A DNA stretch of 59,082 bases from Puniceicoccaceae bacterium (GTDB lineage: Bacteria; Verrucomicrobiota; Verrucomicrobiia; Opitutales; Coraliomargaritaceae), in contig QOOZ01000047.1 of the NCBI GenBank assembly GCA_003331195.1, positions 1 through 59,082 on the forward strand. Reading direction: 5' to 3'. The translations under genes were made by a program, and so were the position numbers. Below the pieces are notes generated by a model that made no database searches, was not told the DNA's origin, and worked only from the letters and a program-made list of their open reading frames with translations. Numbering within the stretch: position 1 is the first letter of the stretch; the number at the start of each line of letters is the position of its first letter. Shown here one piece after another: positions 18,065 to 28,672 of this stretch.

Positions 18065-18108
18065 AAAAAAGATTGAGGCTCGCCCCCGATACATCGAAAG
18101 CGAGCCTC
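18065..18108 (-). terminator. Terminator-like hairpin downstream of xseA
   Basis: On the minus strand GAGGCTCGC pairs perfectly with GCGAGCCTC (18100-18108 with 18074-18082) around a 17-base loop, followed shortly by TTTTTT. It lies about 150 bases past the xseA stop. The rest of the 17786-18255 gap is AT-rich and shows no supported gene; a 63-codon plus-strand frame across this hairpin looks accidental. Confidence 0.5.
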
Positions 18109-18255
18109 TCATTAACCTAATAATACCAACAAACTAATTATTTAAACAAATCTAATAACATTAAAAACACGCAACTTGTGTTAAAGTTCCCTTTTTGTTT
18201 AATTTTTTCAACTAACGATATCGAGAAATCCAACTATATTCGCAGTTTAAGTCGC

Positions 18256-19587
18256 TCATTTATCGTTTTTTAGAGCAATCTCACCGTCTTGGAAAAGAGC
18301 TTTCAGCTGGGGCTCTTTCTGGGCCAGCGATACGCGATCTATGATAATACCATCACTGTTTTTGATCATGACGTAGCCTCGCCGCAGTGTAGCTTGGAGG
18401 CTTCCATTCTCAAGGCGGTGCTGAAGGCTCTGGAGTTTTTCCCCAGTCCTAGAAGCAATCAAAATCTTGGCGCTTTCTAGACGCCTTGAGAAATCCTTTA
18501 GGTGCTGGTAAGCGATGCCAATACGGGTTTTTGGGTGCTGCTCGACGATGCGTTGTGCATATTTACTGAGAGCTTGCTGCTCGGTTGTAATACGATGCGC
18601 TAAGTTGCTGCTTAGGCGGCTTTCCATCTCGTCAATCCGCATACTTATGTGCTGAACTCGGCGATCGGGAGCAATTATGCGCATTTGTGCAGAGAGATCC
18701 CGCAGTTGCGAGTGTTGATCGTTGAGGTAGCCCTTCACCCAGGCATATAAGTCACTCTCAGCGTCTTCACAGCGCGAGCGTGCTTCAATGTAGAGCGACG
18801 AAATCAACTCGGCTGCGCCCGACGGAGTTTCCGCGCGTTTATCGGCCGCATAGTCCGTCAACACGGTATCGATTTCGTGGCCGATTGCTGAGATCACAGG
18901 CAGGGGACAAGCCGCCACTGCCCGCGCGAGGGCTTCCTCGTTAAATACCCAAAGGTCTTCAATGCTGCCTCCGCCGCGCGTAATCACGATGAGGTCAAAA
19001 CCCTTACTCGCGACCGCATGCTCAAGCATTGCGGCCACTTCATTGGCTGCACCTTTACCCTGAACCCTGGCAGGAAAGATCACCACCTCACCCGCGAACG
19101 TACGGCGACGCAGGATGTGTAGGAAGTCTCGTACTGCGGCACCCGTCGGCGATGTGATCACTGCGATCTTTTGTGGAAGCGTTGGAAGTGGCTTTTTATG
19201 TTCTGTATCAAAGATCCCCTCTGCGTCTAATTTCCTTTTAAGGCGTTCGTAATCCAATTGTAAGCGACCCTCGCCGCTTTGGATCACAATCTTGGCTATC
19301 AACTGGTAGCGACCATGGGGCTCAAAGACAGATACGTCGCCTAGCAGTAGCACCTCCATGCCATCTTGAAGTTCGAATGATTGCCGCACAGCATCCCGCG
19401 CAAAGAGGGCGCAGGGTAACTGACTGCCCGTATCTTTGAGTGAAAAGTAAATATGCCCCGAGCTTTGTTTTCGTAAATTAGAAACTTCACCCTTCACCCA
19501 GACGCGGGAAAAGTTTTCTTCTAGCTGTCCTTTGATCAAGCGCGTCAACGCGGTGACCTCGAGCACTTGCTCAGGGGGTGGTGTCAT
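18256..19587 (-). CDS. xseA: Exodeoxyribonuclease VII large subunit
   Basis: Catalytic large subunit of the single-strand-specific exonuclease VII, which acts with XseB in DNA repair. The 443-residue product begins with the OB-fold segment (VWVKGEVSNLRKQSSGHIYFSLKD), then the nuclease core with VITSPTGAAVRDFLHILRRR, the ITRGGGSIEDLWVFNEE motif and PVISAIGHEIDTVLTDYAADKRAETPSGAAE, then a long coiled-coil-like region. The chosen ATG lies four bases after the stop of the upstream membrane-protein gene (TAG-CTTA-ATG), implying translational coupling; an ATG 15 bases earlier is the alternative. xseB is not seen next to it. Confidence 0.93.
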   Translation of the reverse strand: MTPPPEQVLEVTALTRLIKGQLEENFSRVWVKGEVSNLRKQSSGHIYFSLKDTGSQLPCALFARDAVRQSFELQDGMEVLLLGDVSVFEPHGRYQLIAKIVIQSGEGRLQLDYERLKRKLDAEGIFDTEHKKPLPTLPQKIAVITSPTGAAVRDFLHILRRRTFAGEVVIFPARVQGKGAANEVAAMLEHAVASKGFDLIVITRGGGSIEDLWVFNEEALARAVAACPLPVISAIGHEIDTVLTDYAADKRAETPSGAAELISSLYIEARSRCEDAESDLYAWVKGYLNDQHSQLRDLSAQMRIIAPDRRVQHISMRIDEMESRLSSNLAHRITTEQQALSKYAQRIVEQHPKTRIGIAYQHLKDFSRRLESAKILIASRTGEKLQSLQHRLENGSLQATLRRGYVMIKNSDGIIIDRVSLAQKEPQLKALFQDGEIALKNDK

Positions 19588-19591
19588 TAAG

Positions 19592-20275
19592 CTATCCAAC
19601 ATCAGTAGTATTCTTTCGCCTCCACATTCGGGTGGCAAGGATGACCACAATTAAAATTACAATCCCAGTGATCGCCCATCCAAGCTGCCCTTTGAAAATT
19701 GCGCCCCCAGTTATAACGAAGCATGCCGTCCACAGACTCGTTGTGGGTATAGAAACGAGCAAATAGTCCCGAAAGCGCATTCCTATGCTACCGAGAATAA
19801 TATTTTGTAAAGCGTAGGGGATGCCTGGTGTAAGCCGCAGTATCAGTGCCAAGCGGACCGCGTCATGATCGCTCATTTTGGGTAGGGCTCGCTCACGTAG
19901 AAGATAGCGGCGCAACAGTTGTTTTAGCGGTCCCGAGGCGAGTCCATAGGTCCAAATCGAGCACAGGCTCTGCGCGGCAATGGCCAGCGCTACTGCTGCG
20001 GGCATGCCGTAGCGCGGTGCCACGACCACACCGAAAAGCACTAGTGTAGCGCTACTCGGAAATCCCAGGCCAGGAAGCGTCGCCATGACCACGAACAAGG
20101 CCCAAGGATTCTCTTTGAGAAAGCTGTGTCCTAGGTCTAGCAAGTTCAGCCAGTAGATGGCCTCGGGATGACTTTGCCAGAGTAGCATGATTGCCGTTGC
20201 CGAGAAGACGCCAAGGATCAACAGCAGCGCAGGTTTGCGCAGAAGTCTTCTTTTTGGGCCTAGGCTCTCTGACAT
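19592..20275 (-). CDS. TVP38/TMEM64-family (VTT-domain) membrane protein
   Basis: A 227-residue integral membrane protein of the SNARE-associated/DedA-like VTT superfamily. It has a hydrophobic N-terminal helix, then the family core: LPGLGFPSSATLVLFGVVVAP with the G-x-P turn, a helix pair, and the RLTPGIPYALQNIILG segment followed by two further helices. Eukaryotic relatives scramble lipids; bacterial members influence membrane lipid distribution, but no specific role can be read here. The chosen ATG (MSESLGPKRRLL) is preceded by an in-frame TTG 36 bases upstream. xseA follows with a four-base gap. Confidence 0.8.
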   Translation of the reverse strand: MSESLGPKRRLLRKPALLLILGVFSATAIMLLWQSHPEAIYWLNLLDLGHSFLKENPWALFVVMATLPGLGFPSSATLVLFGVVVAPRYGMPAAVALAIAAQSLCSIWTYGLASGPLKQLLRRYLLRERALPKMSDHDAVRLALILRLTPGIPYALQNIILGSIGMRFRDYLLVSIPTTSLWTACFVITGGAIFKGQLGWAITGIVILIVVILATRMWRRKNTTDVG

Positions 20276-20505
20276 ATCTAGGATCTTGGAGTGCTGTATC
20301 GGCAGTGGCAAGGCGCTGAAGTCACTTTTAGTTAACTGTAGTGGATGAGTGAAGCCATTTTGAACAAAGTATTTCAGAGTTTCATATTTAAAAAATAGTT
20401 TCTGCTACCTAACTATCATCTGTAAACAACGCTGGCTTGCCAACAACTGGAAAGCACGTAACGTGTGCCACTGTGGAAGATGAAACTGAACTAAAAGAGA
20501 CCTCT

Positions 20506-21081
20506 ATGGTAACGCTCGCACTTGTTTTTCTTGCCATCTTACTTGGTGGGGCAGGATTTTATTTGGGGCTCACCGCCAAGCAGCAGATTGCCTCACTCAC
20601 GGAGTCTGTCGATGTGGGTAGTAGTTCGGCCGCGCGCATTGACAAACAACTTTCTACGATCGATACATGGATTAACGACTTGTCGGTGCAGAATGCTGAA
20701 CTTAAAGAGACCATCCAGCGCCTCGGTCGCGAAAGTTCGCAGACCTTACTCGAGGCAAAGCAAGCGGGCGCAGGTGTTCAGTCCAACCGTGGCGAGCTCA
20801 TTCTACTCGCTCAGAAGATTTCTCAGCTCGCCAGCTCTGGCGCAGCTCCAGTCGCCTCAAGGTCTAGGACAGAAGCTATCAACACTGGCAGTGGAAAGAG
20901 CGCGACTGAGACTCTTGCATCCTCAGGACCTGCATCAACTTATAAAATCCAATCTGGCGATACCTTTGGCAAGATTGCTATTCAAAAAAGCATAAGGCTA
21001 GATGCCCTCCTCGAGGCGAACCCAGATGTCGATCCGCGGCGCCTCAGTATCGGTAAAGAGATTAATATTCCCGCCAACTAA
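20506..21081 (+). CDS. Membrane-anchored LysM-domain protein
   Basis: A 191-residue protein: one N-terminal membrane helix (about 1-20), a coiled-coil-like region ([23 protein letters not shown]), a Ser/Ala-rich linker, and a C-terminal LysM domain ([13 protein letters not shown] ... [22 protein letters not shown]). LysM binds peptidoglycan N-acetylglucosamine, so the protein probably sits in the inner membrane facing the wall. The ATG chosen has AAAAGAGA seven bases upstream; an in-frame TTG 69 bases earlier is possible but weaker. Its stop overlaps the NUDIX gene start by one base. Confidence 0.75.
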   Translation: MVTLALVFLAILLGGAGFYLGLTAKQQIASLTESVDVGSSSAARIDKQLSTIDTWINDLSVQNAELKETIQRLGRESSQTLLEAKQAGAGVQSNRGELILLAQKISQLASSGAAPVASRSRTEAINTGSGKSATETLASSGPASTYKIQSGDTFGKIAIQKSIRLDALLEANPDVDPRRLSIGKEINIPAN

Positions 21082-21644
21082 TGGCCGCCAGTCCTCAGGA
21101 TCAAGTGCCCCCACGCTGGGAAATCGTCGGCGACCGATTGCTAAACGCCTGCCGGGTGTGGGATCTTCGCGAACGTCGATACCGCCATCCTAAAACAGGT
21201 AAAGAGGGCGATTTTTACTATATAGACTCGCGCGATTGGGTCATCGTAGTCGCCCGAACGCCCGCTGGGGAGTTGATTATGGTGAGACAGTTCCGCTGGG
21301 GCTCCGACGAGTTATCATGGGAATTCCCAGGAGGCATCGTCGACGAAGGCGAAGACCCTGTTGCCGCCGGCCTGCGCGAACTCCAGGAGGAGACAGGCTA
21401 CGCCGCCAAGAACGGTCGTCTTATCGGCCACGCACGACCTAATCCTGCCATATTAAATAATTTTTGCCACATCATACTTGCCGAAGATGCCGAGCTTCAT
21501 CCATCCGGCACTGATTGGGACGAGCATGAAGAGATTGAAGTCCGCGCCCTAGCTGAATCGACCGTTATGGACTGGGCGCGCGATTGTAAGATCGGGCACG
21601 CTCTCGCGTTGAATGGTCTCTTCTTTTACCAGTTGGCAAAATAG
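21081..21644 (+). CDS. NUDIX hydrolase (ADP-ribose pyrophosphatase-like)
   Basis: A 187-residue NUDIX enzyme. The Nudix box G-x5-E-x7-RELQEETGY runs from Gly85 to Tyr107 with all metal-binding glutamates intact. The preceding [18 protein letters not shown] segment matches the ADP-sugar pyrophosphatase branch, which cleaves ADP-ribose and similar nucleotide sugars. Substrate is an inference from that resemblance. The gene is tightly coupled to the LysM-protein gene (one-base overlap); a link between the two functions is not evident. Confidence 0.82.
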   Translation: MAASPQDQVPPRWEIVGDRLLNACRVWDLRERRYRHPKTGKEGDFYYIDSRDWVIVVARTPAGELIMVRQFRWGSDELSWEFPGGIVDEGEDPVAAGLRELQEETGYAAKNGRLIGHARPNPAILNNFCHIILAEDAELHPSGTDWDEHEEIEVRALAESTVMDWARDCKIGHALALNGLFFYQLAK

Positions 21645-21731
21645 ATACTGCTGTTTTGTCACCTTTTCGCCAATACTCCATCGAGGAACCTTGTTCCAAG
21701 GCTGATAAATAATAAGTTGTTTCTGTAAATA

Positions 21732-24650
21732 ATGAAAAGCCTTTTCCAATTTATTCTCGTTCTCTTTATATTTCTTACCCTTGCCGCTGGCATAGGCTAC
21801 TTCAGCATCACACGCCCTGCTTTTCAGAAAAAACTAGTCGAGAGCAAGCTACCCGCAGGTAGTTCGATCAAATTTGTGCGGATCACCTCCAACAGAATTG
21901 AGCTGACTGATTTAAAGCTGCAATTAGCCGATGGCACTACTGCTAAGCTGGAAAGCCTACGATCTGATTTCTCGCCACTCGCTTTAATTTTAAGCGACAT
22001 AATCGAACTACGCGAGCTTAAGGTAGACGGCTTAGTCGTCAAGTTACCCAAAATCAATGCGCCCACAACGGCTAGCGACGACCCTCTAGCCAATAGCAGC
22101 TTTAGTTTAAATGATGCCCCTAACGATGCCGCATCACCTACCGCCCAAGCCACCAGCTCGCCTACCGATGCACTTTACGCAATGAGCGAGATCGGACTGC
22201 TCTTCGACATTGATTCGATCGTTCTTAACGGCTTGCTCATTGATTCTTCAGGTAACCGCTTTGGATTGGCGGTCAATGCCAGCGGCATCGCGCCTGGCTC
22301 GCAATCAAGGCTCGAAGCTAAGCTCAAACTTGAGTCAAAGCAAGCTCTGCAAGGCGGCCTTCAAGACTTTGGCTCGAACATCCACATGGTCTTTACGCAA
22401 AAGCAGTCTGGTGGCTTTGATTCAATCCGTGCCGAATCGTTTACTTCAGGCAGTGACGTCGATGGCAGCAGCTTACTTTCTATCAATCAAACGCTCGATC
22501 TTTCAATCAACGGCTTTGAAGAAACTGCCGAGATCGCCCTCAGCTTTAATGCCGATCTACCTCACCCCGAAATTTTCGCGCCAGGGCTAGTCCATTTGCA
22601 AGGTCTTTCGCTTGCTGGTGATTTGGATGGCCGTGCAGTAGGCGCCAATCTCACACTCGATACAGCCGATGTAGGTGCTGCAGCGAATGGTACACCCGTC
22701 GCCTCTGTTAAGCTCAAGCACGCCCTCAGTCTGAGTTCAGAGCAAAAGTTCACCGGAGAGCTAATGCATGTCAACTTCATCAATCTTCCACTCGCATGGA
22801 TTAACCCATGGCTGGGTGACGGTATGCAACTCTCAGGTGAAGCGCTATCCGCACAGATCATTTTTTCAGGTGAGGAGAGCGGGGCACTTGGACTGAAGAC
22901 AGCAGCACCGATCGAGTTCGGCGCCTTTTCACTTTCAAAAAACCAGCAGTCGCTCCTAGATAATGTCACGCTCCGAATGAACCCCAAGATGCGTTTTGAG
23001 GCGGATCGAACCATTCGCTTCGATCTGGGTGCTTTACAAATACTGGATACTTATGGAGATGTCATTAGTGGCTCCGTGATTGGCTCAAAGAGCGAGAGTA
23101 AGAGTGCCTCGCCACTCGCTGGTCTGGAGACCAAGGCGAAACTTCAAGTGGGACTCTCCGAACTTCTACACCAGCCTGCTTTCGCTGGTGTGGGCAGTGT
23201 TCTCGCAGGTCAGGCTAAAGTCGAACTCGACTTTAACGCCGCAGCCGAATATCCACTACAGCTTCAAACAGTAATCACTGGCCTGCGTGCTCGTGATCTT
23301 CCTGGCTCATCCCAAGATTATCGTCTAGCCGCCCAGCTCAAACAAACCAGCGGGGGTGCTTACACACTTGGTTCTAATTTGCAGGCTGGCTTTGAAAGTC
23401 GCCCGAGCACCAGTTTACAACTGGCTGGGCAAGTTTACACCAAGCAGAAACCTTTGCCATTTGAATTAAGCCTTGTTTCATCGCGAGTCTCGCAGGGTGA
23501 CATCGAGCTGCTTATGGCGTCTCTTGCTACAAACGATACAGCTGCGAGCGCATCAAGCAATAGCGCACTCGCCCCTCGTGCAGCAGAAATAAAGACGCAG
23601 CGTCCGCCTTGGTCAGATTTCGACGGCGAAGTCTCGATCAAGCTCGATGAGCTAGCGCTTGAATCTGGACAAGTCCTCACTGAGCTGAAAGCCCAGTTAA
23701 AGATCTCCGAAGCGCTTTTCTCAGTCAAGGACATCACCACTACACTTAAAGGTGGCGGCCTTTTCGGCCAAGCCAATGTTAGCTACGACCCCATTCAGAA
23801 CCCAGCTTATCAAGTCGCATCCTCATTCGTTTTTGAAAATATCGATCCCTCGCTCTTTTCAAAAAGAACTCATAGTAAGGTCCCCGTGCAAGGTCTCTTC
23901 GATGGTCAATTCAAATTCACAGGGAGTGGCCATACCTTAGAGGAAGCCGCCGAAGATTCTGAAGGTGATTTAACCATCACAGGCCGCAATGGCGTACTCA
24001 CTGCCTTCGAATTAGACAGCCGTAGCCAGCTTGGTCTCATCGGTGCAGGCATATTAGGCCAAAGCCTCAATCGCCCAGGAATCACTGCGATGGCACAAGC
24101 CGTTCCCTATTTCAAAGATATTAAGTTTGATAGTTTTACCCTCCAACTCGTCCGCGGAAAGGATAAGCAAGTCCGTATCCCTGAGTTAAACTTGATAGGT
24201 GATAATCTAAACATCAGCGGTCATGGCGCCATTGCCGCGGGTAATCTCAATGAGATACTTGATCAACCGCTATACCTCACACTCGGACTCGGTGCCAAAG
24301 GTCGTTTGGTCGATCACTTAGTGAGGCTACAGTTGCTTGGAACCAAGACCAGCGAAGATGGATTCCGTATTTGGAACCAAGATATTGAGATTAGAGGTAG
24401 CTTGGGTGATCCGGATACCAGCGCCCTCAAAGACCTTCTCAACAACGCCGCTCGCCGCGCCCTCGATAAGCCTGGAAAAGGGGAGGCAGCGGGGACACCA
24501 AGACCCCCCGCCGAGAACGGGATAGTTCTACCAGGTCAAAACAATGCTGGCGAACAAGCCCCTTCAAAGAATAAGGAAAAATCTAAAGAGGAATTACTTC
24601 GTGACGATATCGAAATGGGGCTAGAGTTACTCAATTCGATATTAGGGTAA
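21732..24650 (+). CDS. AsmA-like envelope protein (972 aa)
   Basis: A very long protein with a single N-terminal membrane helix (about 3-24) and then some 900 residues of repeated beta-strand sequence, typical of AsmA/TamB/YhdP-like proteins that span the periplasm as lipid-carrying beta grooves. The C-terminal part has the AsmA-like signature region: FKFTGSGHTLEEA, GDLTITGRNGVLTAFELD, then IPELNLIGDNLNISGHGAIA. The last 60 residues are a Pro/Lys-rich linker plus an acidic helix. Lipid transport to the outer membrane is the family inference. The Thr/Ser/Ala-rich linker near residues 120-145 separates two beta regions. Confidence 0.7.
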   Translation: MKSLFQFILVLFIFLTLAAGIGYFSITRPAFQKKLVESKLPAGSSIKFVRITSNRIELTDLKLQLADGTTAKLESLRSDFSPLALILSDIIELRELKVDGLVVKLPKINAPTTASDDPLANSSFSLNDAPNDAASPTAQATSSPTDALYAMSEIGLLFDIDSIVLNGLLIDSSGNRFGLAVNASGIAPGSQSRLEAKLKLESKQALQGGLQDFGSNIHMVFTQKQSGGFDSIRAESFTSGSDVDGSSLLSINQTLDLSINGFEETAEIALSFNADLPHPEIFAPGLVHLQGLSLAGDLDGRAVGANLTLDTADVGAAANGTPVASVKLKHALSLSSEQKFTGELMHVNFINLPLAWINPWLGDGMQLSGEALSAQIIFSGEESGALGLKTAAPIEFGAFSLSKNQQSLLDNVTLRMNPKMRFEADRTIRFDLGALQILDTYGDVISGSVIGSKSESKSASPLAGLETKAKLQVGLSELLHQPAFAGVGSVLAGQAKVELDFNAAAEYPLQLQTVITGLRARDLPGSSQDYRLAAQLKQTSGGAYTLGSNLQAGFESRPSTSLQLAGQVYTKQKPLPFELSLVSSRVSQGDIELLMASLATNDTAASASSNSALAPRAAEIKTQRPPWSDFDGEVSIKLDELALESGQVLTELKAQLKISEALFSVKDITTTLKGGGLFGQANVSYDPIQNPAYQVASSFVFENIDPSLFSKRTHSKVPVQGLFDGQFKFTGSGHTLEEAAEDSEGDLTITGRNGVLTAFELDSRSQLGLIGAGILGQSLNRPGITAMAQAVPYFKDIKFDSFTLQLVRGKDKQVRIPELNLIGDNLNISGHGAIAAGNLNEILDQPLYLTLGLGAKGRLVDHLVRLQLLGTKTSEDGFRIWNQDIEIRGSLGDPDTSALKDLLNNAARRALDKPGKGEAAGTPRPPAENGIVLPGQNNAGEQAPSKNKEKSKEELLRDDIEMGLELLNSILG

Positions 24651-24689
24651 ATACAGGCAGGACGGAGCTTTCGATTCGTCTTGCACCTA

Positions 24690-24706
24690 GCAGATGTTTC
24701 ATCTGC
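24690..24706. terminator. Short perfect hairpin between convergent genes
   Basis: GCAGATG-TTT-CATCTGC is a perfect seven-pair stem with a three-base loop in the 73-base gap between the AsmA-like gene and rph. An imperfect second stem (CAGGACG/CGTCTTG) lies just to its left. No T-run follows, so termination is uncertain. Confidence 0.3.
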
Positions 24707-24723
24707 GTAGTTCCAAGGCCACG

Positions 24724-25485
24724 CTAATCAGATCTCAGGCCTTCGGCAATGGCATCTTCTTGTAATCGATTAATTTCAGCGATCCCTTTAGCACCAAGCC
24801 CAAGTAAAGTATCGAGGTCTCCACGACTAAATGTTGCCTCTTCGCCCGAGCTTTGCACTTCTACAAACTTACCAGAACCAGTCATTACGAGGTTGGCGTC
24901 GACAGTCGCGTCCTTGTCTTCGATGTAGTTGAGGTCGAGCACGGAAGTGCCTTCAAACACGCCGGCTGAAACTGCAGCCACCGAATCGGTGAAAGGGTTT
25001 TCGGCTAGTTTGCCACCTGCGATCAATTTCTCTATAGCGATCTGCGCGGCTACGTAAGCGCCAGTGATTGAAGCAGTGCGCGTGCCGCCGTCGGCTTGGA
25101 GGACGTCACAGTCGATCCATATGGTTTTACCAGTGAGCTTCTTGAGATCAAAAACAGCACGAAGTGAGCGACCGATTAGGCGCTGAATTTCAATTGTGCG
25201 ACCGTCGGCTTTGCCACGGCTTATGTCGCGCTGCTTACGGTCGAGCGTACTGTAGGGGAGCATTGAATATTCCGCTGTCATCCAACCACCTTCGACTTTT
25301 TGTGCGCGCATCCAGCCGGGCACACGCTCGTCTATGGAGGCAGCGCAGATCACGCGTGTTTTTTCAAAACTCACGAGCACGGAGCCAAGTGCATGCGGCG
25401 CTATGCCCGTTTCAAAAGTAATTTGGCGGAGTTGATCGATGGCGCGTCCATCAGGTCGCGTAAAGGGTCTTGGGGTATCAGTCAT
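24724..25485 (-). CDS. rph: Ribonuclease PH
   Basis: Phosphate-dependent 3'-to-5' exoribonuclease that trims tRNA precursors. The 253-residue length is normal. Recognised by RPDGRAIDQLR at the start, CAASIDERVPGWMR, GWMTAEYSMLPYST, the phosphate-binding GRTIEIQRLIGRSLRA (95-110) and IDCDVLQADGGTRTASITGAYVA (124-146), which carries the catalytic aspartates. It is preceded by about 290 bases holding only the fusA terminator on its upstream side, so it likely has its own promoter there. Confidence 0.95.
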   Translation of the reverse strand: MTDTPRPFTRPDGRAIDQLRQITFETGIAPHALGSVLVSFEKTRVICAASIDERVPGWMRAQKVEGGWMTAEYSMLPYSTLDRKQRDISRGKADGRTIEIQRLIGRSLRAVFDLKKLTGKTIWIDCDVLQADGGTRTASITGAYVAAQIAIEKLIAGGKLAENPFTDSVAAVSAGVFEGTSVLDLNYIEDKDATVDANLVMTGSGKFVEVQSSGEEATFSRGDLDTLLGLGAKGIAEINRLQEDAIAEGLRSD

Positions 25486-25710
25486 AGTTTCTGTTTGTTG
25501 AGGTTTTAATCTTACTTATTTTCGTAATTTTAATCCCTTGCGGTGACGATGCGTTTTCGCGAAGGCGAGAGCTAAGGGGCTTGTTCGTAGCCAGACATGT
25601 CTCAGAGCCAAGCTGTCTTTGGAGTAAGTGCAATCTCGCATTTGGCTTAGAGCGCTTCATTTAGGAGGATGCAGTCTAAATCCGACTTTTCAAAATTCAT
25701 TTTGAGGCAC

Positions 25711-25743
25711 AAAAAGTCCCCGCCCTTTTGGGACGGGGACTTT
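25711..25743 (-). terminator. Rho-independent terminator of fusA
   Basis: On the minus strand AAAGTCCCCG pairs perfectly with CGGGGACTTT, with an inner CCC/GGG pairing and a TTTTT tail. It lies about 30 bases past the fusA stop. The 25486-25710 stretch between it and rph shows no convincing gene. Confidence 0.85.
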
Positions 25744-25775
25744 GCTAAGATCCGACTTCTGGAGTCTGGAAAGAA

Positions 25776-27896
<2,121 letters not shown>

Positions 27897-28112
27897 GATC
27901 GTATCGTGTATGTTTTGAGAGTCTGTTTATGCTTTATTTACTAGGGCTTCGGCAGGCACTATATGCGACTTGAAGGTCCAAAAAAGAGGCGGAGATTAGG
28001 GCGGTTTCCTCAGACTGCAAGGCAAGAAAACAGCTGTTTTTAAATAGCCGTAGATTTTTGCAATGCCTTGTCGGATATGAGTAAATTCCGCCAAGTTTTT
28101 GTGTAGCAACTC

Positions 28113-28418
28113 CTAGAAGTCAGCCAGAATGCTACGCAACTCCTTTGCGGGGTCATCATGGTCTTGCTCGACGGCTAGTTGGAGTGCGGCCTCAAGGATT
28201 GGTTTAGCATTGGCGTCTTGGCCATCGGCGAGCATTGCTTTGCCAAGAAGAATGCGTGGCAGCATCCAGTCTTCGCGAGAGTTAGCGCATTCTTTCAAAT
28301 GTGGAATCGCGGATGTGGTCTCGCCCTCGTCATAGAGGGCTTGACCGAGGCTGAAGCGAAAGAGCATATTGCCTGGCTTGGCTGCGACTTTTGGCAAAAA
28401 GATTTCGGACTTTTTCAT
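28113..28418 (-). CDS. Small tetratricopeptide-repeat-like protein
   Basis: A 101-residue protein with two to three helix-turn-helix units of TPR type (FRFSLGQALYDEGETTSAIPHLKECA; RILLGKAMLADGQDANAKPILEAALQLA). TPR arrays bind other proteins; no partner is evident. A good ribosome-binding site (AGGAG, three bases before the ATG) lies within the end of the broken PP2C phosphatase gene upstream. The original layout was therefore phosphatase then TPR in one operon. The TPR frame itself is intact. Confidence 0.65.
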   Translation of the reverse strand: MKKSEIFLPKVAAKPGNMLFRFSLGQALYDEGETTSAIPHLKECANSREDWMLPRILLGKAMLADGQDANAKPILEAALQLAVEQDHDDPAKELRSILADF

Positions 28419-28424
28419 TAGCTC

Positions 28425-28645
28425 CTACAATATTTGAATGTCGATGACCGTGATGTTGCCGGGACCCTCGTCGTTGTTGGCCATTTGCGCGAGCTGGTGG
28501 GAGGCTCCTTCGGGGCTCTACCTGGGAGACCACTCAGCCCGTCTGCGACGGCATAGACTTGACGCGCCTCGTCAATGAAGAGCGCGTCTTCGTTCGTGTG
28601 GCGAACTTGGCCTTGCTTAGTAATGCCGTAGGAGGAAAGTTTCAT
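28425..28645 (-). pseudogene. PP2C-type protein phosphatase relic with internal deletion
   Basis: The first about 43 codons encode a clear PP2C start: GITKQGQVRHTNEDALF, with the Arg and Asn-Glu-Asp metal/phosphate motif, then VYAVADGLSGLPG, which carries the second metal aspartate. The frame then turns to non-PP2C sequence. In a different frame, the last 28 codons (stop at 28425-28427) read EGASHQLAQMANNDEG then PGNITVIDIQIL, the typical PP2C C-terminus (DNITVVVV-like). About 150-170 middle residues are missing and the joint is out of frame with a TAG in between, so no functional phosphatase can be made. Confidence 0.75.
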
Positions 28646-28672
28646 TTGGAATATGGAAACAATTATACCGAA

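Noticed and set aside
17946..18137. 63-codon plus-strand frame in the gap before xseA
   Set aside because: It runs across a terminator-like hairpin, has no ribosome-binding site and no protein-like pattern.
25478..25660. 60-codon minus-strand frame upstream of rph
   Set aside because: Composition looks random, no ribosome-binding site, and it overlaps the rph start; likely chance within the leader of rph.
28027..28040. Palindrome AAAACAGCTGTTTT between the TPR gene and fusA
   Set aside because: Perfect but short and without a loop or repeat copies; could be an operator or chance, not enough to call.
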